From positions 2,816,592 to 2,880,591 of the forward strand of contig JAJEKV010000098.1 in NCBI GenBank assembly GCA_021234155.1: a DNA stretch of 64,000 bases, read 5' to 3'. Of this stretch, positions 20,615 through 31,640 are shown piece by piece. Each line of letters opens with the position of its first letter. Positions within the stretch are counted from its first letter, which is position 1. A program made the position numbers and the translations under genes. A model generated the notes under the pieces. That model saw nothing but the letters and a program-made list of their open reading frames with translations, was not told where the DNA came from and did no database searches. Source of the stretch: Isoetes taiwanensis (lineage: Eukaryota; Streptophyta; Lycopodiopsida; Isoetales; Isoetaceae).

Positions 20615-23123
20615 CTACTTATTTAGTTGTGCATCACAAACAAGCAACATTTCTGTGAGGAAATTTTCTAGCTTCCATAATGGCAACTGAAAAAAAGTAT
20701 AAATATTCACACAATCTATTTTCTGGATCTTGTGTCGCTCTCTTACAGATGTATAAGCTGCACAACTAAGCAAAATGTGATGCTCATCCTCCACTTCCCC
20801 TATTTGACATATCTGACATATGCGACTGGACCTTGGTAATTTATGCCACCTTCCACACTCGACTTGTAGGTGATGGGAGCTAACCCTCATCCGACAAATC
20901 TGGTGTTTAGATGACATAGGCAGATGGTCTATCAAGTACTGTTGTGTTGTGTACATAACCATGGGATTTATTTCACGCCTGTAAAAGTCCATCTTGCCTT
21001 GTGGGTTGGCCTATAATCTCTCGATCACTTTGGTCCGGACAAGGTCCCGAATAGCTTCTTCCTGTGATGGCATATCGTTCATGCTGATGTTCCATCTTTG
21101 CAGCCATAATTCTCCATCTGCATACCAGCCATTTTCCTTGCTTTGTTCCATTGCCTTATATGGTAGCCTTTCATGTGGTAAGGCTTTAACTTTGGTTATA
21201 TAAACAAGGTATTGATAGATTGCCTCTACCTCCAATGGCAATATACCAACTTCAACAAGCATCATGGCATATGGTGTTTGGAGTTTACCTCCTAGCTCAT
21301 CCATTAGATAGCGCTTTTGGACTGCTTCTATATCTTTCCATTTTTTCCTTGCTAAACCTGGTCCCCATATCTGGCATCCATACAATGTAACAGGCATAAC
21401 TAAAGCTCAATATAAATGAAGCCGCATGGACCAGTCCCATAGCTGAATTGTTCTACATTTAGCTTGTGTTGCATATAAAGATTTCTTTCCACCAACAATT
21501 CTCTTATCTACGGCTGTATTCCATCTGTAATTTTCTGTTATCTCAATTCCCAAATATTTATAGTTATGAACATGTTCAATGGGCTTACCTTTTATCTGAA
21601 AAACATGTTTTTTCCTCGTGCCAAACATCATAATTTTTGTCTTGTCGAGATTGACCGCCATTCCTGCTTGATCGCAAAAGGATGATAGCACCTCTATATG
21701 TTGTTGCAAGCCTTCCGTTGTTCGTGCAAGAAGCACTATGTCATCTGCATATAGAAGGAGCATATCCTGGGAGCACTACTCCGTCATAACAACTTCTGTT
21801 AAGCCACCCTTCTACTTCATCAATATAGATGCCAAATAAAGTTGGAGATGTAAGGCAACCCTGTTTAACACCAAGATTACTGATTATTTGCTTATCACAC
21901 ATTTCTTATTCAATGGAGTGCTCAATTCAGCCAGCACTTGCTCATATAACCTTGCTACAGCAAGTTGCAGTCCCTTAGGAACATTAATAGCATCTAATCT
22001 ATCCATAAGTTGTTTTCTTGCTACAGTATGAAATGCCCTTTTCAAGTCTACAAAACATGCATACATTTCCCTATTTATTCCCTTAGACTTCTCAATGGCT
22101 ACTCTTATTGTTGCTAGATGGTCTGTAGTGGAGTAATCTATATGAAAGCCGGCTTGCCCAATAGCTCTGATATCTTGCTTTTCAGCCCATCTTAAATAAC
22201 TTATGTTCCACTGCTGTCCCAAAAAGCTTTGCCATAAGACTGCTTATCATGATTGTGCGAACAACTCGTAATCTCATTCACTACTGCGTTTGCTGCCCAT
22301 TTTATCATCTCCGCTCTAAGCCCAGTTGTATCTGCAGCCTTACCATTTGCAAGCTTTCTGATGGCTTCTCCTATATCCTCTGATGTAAATATGGGCTCCA
22401 ATGTCATATCTCCTATATCTATAGGTGGCTCATCTGCTTTATATAACAGCTCGTGTGCATAGTTATATAAGTCAAAGGCATCTACATCATTTTTGCTGTA
22501 TATGACGTATTCAACTATTTCCAGAAGTCCTTTGGGCAATGTAAGAGCTTATTGTAAAGCTCAATTTGCCGTTTTTTCAGAAATATAGTCTTCTTCCTCT
22601 TAAGTAACTTGCGGTATTCTTTTAGGTGCTCTTTCTTTTGCAGCCCCCATAATATCTTAAATTTCCCTCTCGTTATCTGACATTCTTCATCAAACCAAAG
22701 TTTATCTCTTCTTTTCTTTTCCTTTTGTATAGAGAAAATATCTCTTGCAGTATCTAGTATTATATTTTGCAGATTCCAACAGCGAAGATGCACATCACCA
22801 GGTGGATTCCAAGTTTTAAGAGCTTCTGTCATAGCTTGCGCATATATGTCACGCTTAGCATAGTCTAACATATTCAATTTGTTGTTTGAGTGGCGTTTCT
22901 GTTTCTGTTTCTCTCTATGAAAATATTGCCTTCCTATTTTCAGCTTAAATAGCAATGCACATTGCTCTGATTCTGGGCATTCTTCCACCATAAAATCATT
23001 TATCAGCCTCGTTGTTGTGTGTACATCTGTCACTACATAGTCTACAATACTGTTTCCATTTGCCATCTTATTTGTAAAAGTATGTGATAGCGGGTATCTC
23101 ATGCATCCATTTAACAGTAGCAA
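20615..23123 (-). pseudogene. LINE 1 ORF2: endonuclease end, reverse transcriptase, Cys/His C-terminus
   Basis: Successive frames: 23,123-22,515 holds NGNSIVDYVVTDV, the end of the APE-type endonuclease, followed by a linker; 22,539-21,884 holds ANGKAADTTGLRAEMIKW, then GFHIDYSTTDHL and ACFVDLKRAFHTV of the RT fingers and palm; 21,763-21,407 holds LLYADDIVLLA and NYKYLGIEIT; 21,397-21,011 holds MPVTLYGCQIWG; and 20,992-20,615 holds a CQICQIGEVEDEHHILLSC finger-like motif. The catalytic YADD is intact. At least four frameshifts make it non-functional as read. Confidence 0.8.
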
Positions 23124-23296
23124 ATCAAAGCAATTGCATAGCGAAAGTAATGCTTACCCATTGTGTTAATGTTTTTATCCAGCGAGCGTCTCTACCAATC
23201 TTCGCTACCAATCTTTGCCTGCTATCTCCCATGCTTCCTTCTCACAGATCCATAAAGGATCCTTGCTTTCAGCCACTTGCCATGATGCTACCTCAC

Positions 23297-23745
23297 TTAT
23301 TTCCTGTTACCCATAAGAGTGTTATCTCTGTCAATGCTCTGTTGAACAGAAGGGGTAAGGTGCTTCTCTAACCTCAGCTTATTCTCGATATCTACAAAGA
23401 CGTTGAGAAAATCAAACCGGCATACATTTCCCTCAAATCTAAACGCTGATGTGCACGCCTTCTTGCTCTTCCGCTCAATCTCAAGCTGCAAAGCTGAAAT
23501 TTTTGCATCTAACTCGCTCAGCTTATCATCCTTGTGAGTGGCAAGCCTCTGAACATCCCTCTTGCCCAAGCTGGGGCAAGTGTCTAATCTTGAACCTGAT
23601 CTTGAACCTTTTCTTGGAAAGCATCCATCAAATTATCCTCCAGCCCAGAGCACTCTCCCAAGGGGCGCTTCCTCAATCTGATGGATGCAGCCTTAGTCAC
23701 TGTAGCCTTGCCAGCTGTCGCCTTAGCAGCAGAACCTCTAGGCAT
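23297..23745 (-). pseudogene. LINE 1 ORF1 remnant
   Basis: Starts MPRGSAAKATAGKATVTKAA at 23,745 (basic, Ala/Lys-rich) and runs to 23,584. After a frameshift it continues at 23,569-23,297 with a coiled-coil segment KLSELDAKISALQLEIERKS. A basic start plus coiled coil fits a LINE ORF1 nucleic-acid-binding protein. Confidence 0.5.
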
Positions 23746-23890
23746 GATACAAAGGAAAATACGGCGCAAACTAGAATGATAAAAAAATCTTAAGACCACA
23801 GACCAGTTCTTAAGAGCCAAGCCAGAGAAAGGCTGCGAAGAACGTGGAATCAAAGCAGCTATAAAGCAAAGACCAATCTGATTCATGCTG

Positions 23891-24639
23891 TCAAACTGAA
23901 TTCATGCTGGCAAAAGGATGGCACTCAAAAAACTCCGATTGACTCTGCCAAATCTGCTTCATTCTAACAAAAAGGTGGCATCAAATAAACCCTGTGGGCT
24001 CTGCGAGGAATTGGAAACATGGAGGAATAGAAATATAACGGAATTGAAACCGAGAGGAGAAAGAAAATCAGTTTCCCACTGTAAGAACTGCTACACTGCC
24101 CCAAACCGACCAATTAGCAGAGCCTTCTTAGAATAAAAATGCTCCAGAGCCCAAATATAAGAGCAGACAGCAGGGTCGGAAAAAACCTCGCAGAAAAATC
24201 TCTTGAAAACTGCAAGATCGAATTCGCAAATAAAGACCTTATTATAGATGGCCAAATCCAGAAAAGAAACCGTCGGATACTTCTGAAACAACCGAACCAA
24301 ATAGAGTAACAAATGGCTGAAAGATGATCAATCGTTGCCACAAAAAGTCCAAGGAAACACGGCGAAGGATAAATACGGCAGAAATCGCCTAGATAAGGAT
24401 GAACAGACACAGAAAATGGAGCAGACACAAATATAGCGATGGTTAGATGCAGGATCAGGGTCGTAATGGCAGAATAAGGAAAACCAGCGTAAAAACTTAT
24501 ACTAGCCTTGCACAAAAGACCGAAAAGGCATGCAAGAAAAGGAATGGGTAAGGCACCGAAGAGCAATCATCAAACGTGAGATGAATATGCGCTGATGGAA
24601 AAAAAAGAGTCTAAAGGGATACAAAGAACTTTAGGAAGG
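23891..24639. other. No gene recognised, possible LINE 1 5' region
   Basis: A hydrophobic open frame on the minus strand (24,566-24,114) lacks any family match. It may be the 5' untranslated region of LINE 1. Confidence 0.3.
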
Positions 24640-24800
24640 AAGGAAGGAAGGAAGGTACTTTTATCGTCCACGGAGACCAATCGGTCTATGGGACCCAATA
24701 CAAAAACGCAGCGAAGCGGATTCTCCGCCGGATTAAAAACCCCCCGGAAGGGTTTTCGAGGGAAAACCGCGTGGCGACAATCAGCCGCCGACAAAGCGTG
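24637..24800 (-). repeat. SINE-like retroelement with (TTCC)n tail
   Basis: Minus strand: GGTTTTCCCTCGAAAACCCT, GGGTTTTTAATCC, then GGTCTCCGTGGACGATAAAA, then a (TTCC)n tail at 24,637-24,656. Same family as 4318-4455 and 5040-5175. Confidence 0.5.
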
Positions 24801-24859
24801 CTAATCATATAAAATGCGTAAACATCCCAATATATACTGGTCATGCACCACCCCGTAGT

Positions 24860-25975
24860 GCCTAGTCACGGAACTGACGGCGAGGGGCAAATGTGACCTC
24901 TCGCGGTCCGATTACCTCTGGATGTATGACCCCGAGAACGCGTCTTGACGACGGTGTGTTCATCGGCAAATGCAAGAACACGTCCGCCGTACTAAGGGGT
25001 GTCGGCGGATCGGCCGAACAACTGGGCAACTCACGGAAAGTGTGAGACTCATCCTCAATGGCACCCGTTTGACAAAGATCGACAGAGCCATCTGGCGGGG
25101 CTCCCCAATCCACCTGCCCGTCTCGATGCGAAGATGGTGGGCACTGTGCGAATGGAGGCAATGAGTCCGCTTTTTAGGGCATTTGGGAACGCAGGTAGGC
25201 TGTGGGCCCGGGCTAACACGGGGTTGATGTGCTCCCTTGTAATGGGCCATTTTGACCGCTCTAGAGCAATGGGGTCCCGAGCTTGCCAAGGAAACAAGCA
25301 TCTAAGTACTCATGGGTCGCCACGACATTGCCATGCCACCGTAGACGCGCATTGCTCTCGCGACGTTCCATCGGGCGAACCACCGATCTCTTACCCCCAG
25401 CGGGGCCTAAGCCGCTGCGGACTCATGGCCACGGTGTAAAGCCTACAAAAGGGGCCGAAAGCATCACCCATAGTAACCACTTTTCACGAAAATAGGCGAT
25501 GTATGTCTATCATTTTGCCGTGAGCGGCAAAGAATCCATTTCTGCAGCGAGAATCGATAGGGGATGAAGGTTTCACCCCAAGTGCCCGTGCCAAAAATGC
25601 CTTACGCACACTGCTCCAAGTCATTCCAGTCGCCAAAGAGGCGGCCCGGGCCCCAAACCTCGACCCGTCTGACGAAAAGGGCGACGGGCTCGAACCGGTG
25701 CGAAAGGATGTGGCCCGATGGCCCCAATCATATAGCTCGCACGGTGACTGTATTGCATGGCATAAAGCTTTCGGCCCTGCTTTGTCACCCCGGATAGGCG
25801 CCTCAGCCCGAGGCGAGGGGGAACTCCACCCAGTGTACTTGTAGGTGGGCGTTGCGTCCCTGGTCGCCCCCCGATATGTGAGTGCAGGAGGCATGGGGTG
25901 ACGTGAAGAGGATATGAGAACCACCCTGGTCTTGGCCAGATTGACGATTACATATCTACTTAGGGTGAGATTCCA
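24860..25975 (-). mobile_element. LINE 2 fragment, C-terminal half of the RT
   Basis: Minus strand near 25,950: VNLAKTRVVLI, then a TYRG stretch, a shifted frame with PTYKY.GVEFPPRLG-like text and TKQGRKLYAMQYSH, and at the 3' end (25,161-24,970) LRIETGRW and AIEDESHTF. These correspond to the region after YADD and the Cys/His C-terminus of LINE 1, so both belong to one clade. The fragment is more GC-rich than LINE 1 and badly frameshifted. Confidence 0.6.
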
Positions 25976-26020
25976 CTACTCGAAGGAGTTCTCTGTTTCA
26001 CCAAAACTGCCTCTGTTCAA

Positions 26021-27222
26021 AACATGGTTACCGGAACGGGGAACCCGAACGAACTGAGGAACGCCACCCCAAATCTTTGAACAGGAACAGGAACACCCGA
26101 AGCGGGAACATCCAACTTTGGAAAAAATAAATTTTGAAAACGGATTTGGTATTCCTATGAGCTAATTAACCTATTGAACTAGTTTCAAGTTTAAAATGTC
26201 AAAGGTGATGTATAATAACGGCCAAATGAAAATAAGGCTCTACCGTATTACATATTCTTATAAATAAACATAAAAACACCACATACTTTAACTTTTATGA
26301 CAAATATATCTTAAGCCATCATTATAAAAAAGAAATCTTCTATTATAGCAAATATATGGCATGATAGCCTCAAAACATATTCATAGTAAAGTAGCTAAAA
26401 CAATAGTTTTCAAAACATTAATGTCATGACAATGCTTTAACTAGTAGAACTAAAATCATTTTCAGATCCACTTCATCCCACCATTTAGATGCATCACGCT
26501 TAAACTTGGCTCTCTTTGGCATGGGAGCTCTGTGCTCTGCTTCTTCTTCCATTTAACTAAAGAGCAATAAACAAAACAAATGCACGAAAATCAATCAAAT
26601 GCTAGTTTTGCTTCAGCTCTATGAGTATGAATGAAATAAATAAATGCAGAAGAACATACCTTAAGAATGATTCAATCGATGTACTGTTATGTGGCAGCAA
26701 ACAGTTCTCCCTAGCTGGCTAGCTAGTTTTCAACAATGATACAGACATCTACTACCTATTCTAATGAAGAAGAAGGAAAGAAGGGGCGTTTTGCCTGCTC
26801 TCTACCTAATCTCTGGAGTCTAGCTGGAACTGAGAGGGCTGCGTTGCTGCTTGCTTCTCCTCCTCTGCTGATTGAAACTGAATCGAGCTGTCTCTGTCTG
26901 TGTATGGCGGCCATTCAGCCGGAAACAAAAAGAGAGGAGAAGGGCTTTCTGCCATGTTACGAATGAATATCAGAGGACCCAACCTACCAAAATCGAAATT
27001 AAAGTAAAAGTGAAAAATAAAGAAAAAAAGGGTGAAGGAAATGGTCAAAACAAATTTTATAGTTGGGAACAACGTTCCCAACTTACCGGAACGTTGTCGG
27101 AACGGCGTTCCGGGTAACCCGCACAGTTGGAACGGGAACAAAAGTTCCCGGAACGTGGCATGCCTTGGAACGTGTTCGGAACCGGAACGGCGTTTGGAAC
27201 GCCGTTCCCGGTAACCATGGTT
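26021..27222. mobile_element. 1.2-kb inverted-repeat element with GGAACG-rich ends
   Basis: The left end ACATGGTTACCGGAACGG (26,022) and right end (reverse complement AACCATGGTTACCGGGAACG, to 27,222) are inverted repeats, followed inward by many GGAACG/CGTTCC copies on both sides (26,022-26,110 and 27,065-27,210). The interior is AT-rich with a spliced-looking minus-strand transcript. It looks like a non-autonomous DNA transposon with subterminal repeats. No clear target duplication was found. Confidence 0.6.
26424..26552 (-). CDS. Short ORF of the 1.2-kb element (42 residues)
   Basis: MEEEAEHRAPMPKRAKFKRD, then ASKWWDEVDLK and a short tail to the stop. It is preceded by an acceptor (ctctttag) just before the ATG and a matching donor (AAG/gtatgt) about 110 bp upstream (near 26,660), so it looks like the second exon of a spliced transcript. 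It may be the N-terminal remnant of a transposase. Family not recognised. Confidence 0.35.
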   Translation of the reverse strand: MEEEAEHRAPMPKRAKFKRDASKWWDEVDLKMILVLLVKALS

Positions 27223-27306
27223 AAAAAACTTAAGCTGCCGCTGCGTTGATTCCACTGCAACAATTCCCTTGAGCTAAAACTAAATCGTGGAGGAAATCCG
27301 TCGGAG

Positions 27307-27411
27307 ATGAGGAACGCGTGTAAAGATCTTGATGCCCTCCGGAAGTTTGCAAACTGTCCATTTGATTGGCTTGCTGCTAAATGCCAGGCATTAACGTCCG
27401 CCAGTGGAATC
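27307..27411 (+). pseudogene. Possible host first exon interrupted by Helitron A
   Basis: The frame MRNACKDLDALRKFANCPFD continues with WLAAKCQALTSASGISA up to the presumed Helitron start. It looks protein-like, but the family is not recognised. It would be cut by the Helitron insertion. Confidence 0.3.
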
Positions 27412-27802
27412 TCAGCCTTACTTAAAAAGTTTTTGGGGGTTTTGGCTCACGCCGGAGTGACACCCGGAAAAAGCGTCAATTTCCGGCGAAAGCGTCAATT
27501 TCCGGCAAAAAAGCGTGACTTTTGGGGTATTTTTTCTTTCCGGCAGTTGTTTTTGGCAAATTTCCCCTCTCATATCCGTTCCTCTTTGTTAGCCTCCACT
27601 CCTGTAACGGTGGTTTAGATTCAGGCAAAGCTAATCTAACGGGCCATCACATGGCGGATAGCCGGATTCATTCATTCTCGCCATTCCTTAAAATGGTTTC
27701 GAGCATCCAAAACCCTACCGTGGAGTGGATTCCCGGGGCGCCTGGCTAAGTGGAAGGAGGATTACGGTGCAAGCGATTTTTTCCCTAAGCGCCAATCGGT
27801 AT

Positions 27803-27965
27803 AGCGGCATTTCTTCACGAGGGTGACATTTCTTCTTGAGGGCATTTCTTTACGAGGTAAAATCGGTGCGGCATTTCTTCACGAGGGCAATCCGGTGTAG
27901 CGGCATTTCACGAGGCGGCATTTCTTCTACGAGGGCATTTCTTCCGGCATTTCTTCACGAGGTAA
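27803..27965. repeat. Irregular tandem repeats of GGCATTTCTTCACGAGG
   Basis: Six or seven copies of a GGCATTTCTTC(AC)GAGG motif with variable spacing, near the 5' end of Helitron A. This lies in a CAG/CTG-poor patch, so the unit may really read CACAGGG. Confidence 0.7.
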
Positions 27966-28375
27966 AATCATTCTAAGAAATACGTTTTTACACGGCGATG
28001 ATTCCAAAGATGGATGGTGGAAGGTAAAGCATCAAAGCAAGCAGAGGTCGGAGAAAACAAACAAGTAAATCGTCAAGCAAGCGAGGAGGTCGTCATTTGT
28101 GGATGCGAGGCCGGTCGGCAAGCGACGCTTTAGGGTTGCAAAGCGAGGTCTCGAGGGGCGTTCTTCTTTATTCATTTGTGGGTTCCGGAGTTCGGCCAAA
28201 CAAAGCTGCGGCAACAACCAACCAAGGTTTTTCTTGGTTACATTTTTTCTTAACCGGGTGGCGGCAAAGAAACAACGTTTACAAACAGGTGTTCTTCCTT
28301 CTCTTAATTTTCTTACGGCAGGAAATAACATTTGCTTATAGCAGAATCTAAATCGTGTTTGTGCTTTCTGTCTGC

Positions 28376-28401
28376 TGTTTGTGTTTGTGTTTGTGTTTGT
28401 G
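28376..28401. repeat. (GTGTTT)n microsatellite
   Basis: Four to five perfect TGTGTT units. Confidence 0.85.
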
Positions 28402-31400
28402 AAGCAGAGAAGTCGTCGAAATAATAGAAGTCGTTGAAACAAAGGAAGCTTAAGGTACAATATATTCCATTGTTTTGGGGTTTTTTTAGAGTTGGAGTTC
28501 TTACAGGATAGGAATGCATGCACAGCCCAACCCCCGTAGGGAATGCATTGTCAGGCAAGGTTCTGCTTTACAGGAGGTATGGTAACAAACCAGCTTAAAA
28601 CTTTTGCCAATGTTGTCTCCTCGGTTGTTGTTGCTGCAAACATTCATCATTTAGCAATGGCAACCAAATAGATTTAGATTATCATTGTATGTGGCTGTAG
28701 ATTGTGGATTTAGGATCCCCAAAAATGTTACATTTTACATTTTCATCTGCTTAACTATCATTGTAGGCCCATGTGCATCAATGTGGGACCTTCAAGCCAA
28801 AGACTAGAGTGCAGATCACGATTTGAGATCAGGCGAAGCAACTCGCATCTTCTTATCAGATCTGATGGTGATGGTGCATGGACGTGTGGTGTAGATTGTA
28901 TATTGTTAGAGATCAATAGATTCATCTAGCATCAGGTAGCAAACCTTCCAGTTTGTTCATTTCTCTTGCAAATATGTTCTTTGATATAGGCCTGTTGTAG
29001 TACAGGTTAGCAGATTGTACAACTCCATTGGAAGACACATTCTTATTTACCAGATTAGAGAAAGAAGGCATTGATTTTGTCTAGCATTGTTAGACCTCTT
29101 CATGCAGGTTAGCACATGCAAATATATAGCTGCAGTTGCAACATGGCTTTTCCTTGGATTTTGTGCCTCCTTTGCAATTTGAATCGGAACCACATCACTT
29201 GCATATGGTGTACCTAATTGTCACTGCTGGCTAGATATCGTTTGGAAAGACCTTAATTTGTTTCTCTGTTTATGTGGTTGATATGCTTTATAGGTAATGG
29301 AGATCCTCCAACAAGTCATTCTGTAGAAAATGCCTTGCTTAATATTCAGTCTGTTACTGCTTTTCCAAAATTTTTCTATAGCTGTTACATCAATTCTGGA
29401 CTTGGGTGCCATTTCAGACTTCTTTTTTGTTGTGCATGGTTCTATTGATGTTGTCTCTTTGTCTTTAGTTCTGGAGCATTCGAGCAAGTTCAGTCTCTGA
29501 TGCGAAAGCTGCAAGGATGGTCTCTTTATTGCAGAGCTATAATTTTCACTGGAGCAATTGTGCAAGCTAAGGTTTAAGATGAACAATTTGAGATCTTTAC
29601 ATTTCTATATGATTAGGGTCTGGTAGAATAAGCGGTGGTCGAATCAATTTTATCCATTGCGACTACAATGATCTAGAAAGGTGATTTGATTTTTGGATAT
29701 AAAAGTTTTCGACTTGCAGAGCCGTAGATGTCATTTGGAGCGATCCTTGAAGGTAAAAATAATACAACTCCATATTATTTTTTTGGATTCTTTTTGAATT
29801 TTAAAATGGTAGGACAAGGAAAAAGCAACGAGTTTCATCGAGTTGATTCGGATGTTGGTATGTTCGGATCGATCTTCTACTATTTTTGAAATGTAGATGC
29901 ATCTAAGCCTTAGATATCTCAATGTTTGTAAGACATGCCATGGCAAAGTTGAATGATAAATGTCATCTTTGACCTTTATGCACCTTAACGCCATGCCACA
30001 TGAGTTCAATGATAGAGGTATACCCGACAGGGCCAATCCTCAATGGTTCTTTGTTTTTTATAGCTTGAGTTCTTTATGCTCGCTATGTTGGTATGACATA
30101 TCAAGGTTCAAATCCTTACAATCTACATTTTTTCTATTGCTACATAAATGATGTGCACCACAAGTGGCATATATATGCCTCCATGCAATACTTTTGCTGA
30201 GTTGCTATTTTTGTTGCTTATTCTGAAAATGATTTGTTTACATTAGCGCTATATGTCCGGACATGTATATTTCTTCTCACTTTTACACGATATCCATCTT
30301 CTCACTTTTACGTGATATGCATATGTGAAATAATAATAAAGCACATAAAATGCCAGAGCAAAAGAAGAGGGAAGGTCCTTCAAATGTATTTTCAGAATCC
30401 TAATTGTACCTTATAGATGCAGCACACTAGATTATTCCATCAGTTAGAGAGTGCAATGTTCCTTTATGGCATCTTTAAAGCTTCTACTGAGTGTATAAGT
30501 CTTCACCTACGAATAGACAAATGAAAAACTGCATTAAATTGTATTGTGAAAGTCACGATCCCAATATGTTACCAATGACAACAATGATGTTGCTACACTA
30601 CTGATATAATGATTATGAAGTTTATATCATTGCGATATATGAAGAAATGAGTCCTTACATTAGCACAAATGGGTTAGAGGATATTCATAAAAGAAATCAC
30701 AATCTTTTTATTTTTGAGTTATAATGTTGTGCAATTGCAGAAGCGTTAAAACATCAAAGGTTAAGTGAAGCATATCAAGATGGGATGATAGAGTGGATTT
30801 TAATAAGGTGTAAGTAAGTGAAAAACATACGAAGATTGGGTGGTAGAGTAGGATTTGATGCATGCTGACTGAATGCATTTTTTAGGGTGTTAAGGTCGAG
30901 ATAATTTAGGGGCAATGAAAGCAATGGAGAAGAAAAGGACGATAAGAAATGGATAAAAAAGGACATTAATGTAGGGAGCTAAAAGGAGAGAGGGTCGGAT
31001 TTGCAAGGGCAGAGTAGATCAACCAGCTGCAAGGGCAAATTTCACAGAGAGCTTCTGGCAAGAATCCAACTTTGGAAGAATTCGGTGGCCGATGAGGAAG
31101 AGGCCAACGATCAATATAAAAAACCCATAAAGATACATATACTTGGGCATACGTTTGCATTGTAACCATATCACTAGATCTACTATTTTGCAAGTTTATT
31201 TCCTTTTATCATGTTGTAATGTTGATTGTTCTGTTCAATAATTCCTTTTTCTTTGTACTTTTACGCCTAGAGGTACAGATGTCAATGTTGAAAATTTGCA
31301 CAAAGGCTTCACCCGTATTGATATTAAAAAGAGGGTTCTGTTATTCACCTTGCCCAGATTTGACTAATCCTATATAATTTGGAGAAAATAGCTTTGTTTC

Positions 31401-31476
31401 ATTACGTGTGCATTGAATCCCTCCGTCCGTCCCTCCCTTTGTAATATCATCTATCTCATTTTATTCATTTCTCCAG
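28402..31476. other. Helitron A interior, no gene recognised
   Basis: AT-rich sequence with only short frames. Nothing identified. Confidence 0.35.
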
Positions 31477-31640
31477 AACGAAGATACCACGCTCATGTGT
31501 ATGGGGTAGCAAGTGTGAAAATTGAGGAGCCCATTGCAAAGGTCAAAGAAATATTTTGCACCGACGAGGTTGATAAGTTGGAGCACTTCATCCAACTAAT
31601 TGATGACTTCCTATTTGTTAGCGAATGTGCCTTGAATGAG
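31477..31640 (+). pseudogene. Isolated exon carried by Helitron A
   Basis: Acceptor tttctccag before 31,477 and donor gtaggt after 31,640 enclose an open 164-nt exon encoding RRYHAHVYGVASVKIEEPIA and then a segment ending FVSECALNE. The coding quality is high, but I do not recognise the protein and see no partner exons. It is probably captured host sequence. Confidence 0.45.

Larger units (their letters stand above)
20526..23890 (-). mobile_element. LINE 1, non-LTR retrotransposon, degenerate
   Basis: Minus strand: ORF1 remnants (23,745-23,297), the end of an endonuclease and the reverse transcriptase (23,123-21,407), then a C-terminal zinc-finger-like domain (to 20,615) and a simple-repeat tail. 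The 5' limit is uncertain and may reach about 24,600. The segment between ORF1 and the endonuclease is too short, so most of the endonuclease is deleted. Confidence 0.8.

Noticed and set aside
24114-24566. 150-codon hydrophobic minus-strand frame as a membrane protein
   Set aside because: Low-complexity Phe/Ile/Ser content in AT-rich DNA and no recognisable family; a chance frame is more likely.
24860-25975. Possible rDNA or organelle DNA because of high GC
   Set aside because: No rRNA landmarks could be read, and the minus strand gives NLAKTRVVLI and other LINE RT pieces.
26806-27255. 149-codon open frame as a gene
   Set aside because: It runs through the terminal repeats of the 1.2-kb element and reads repeat sequence; no domain.
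27803-27965. Possible CRISPR-like array of GGCATTTCTTCACGAGG
   Set aside because: Repeat length and spacing are irregular, there are no unique spacers of even size, and the setting is a plant nuclear Helitron.
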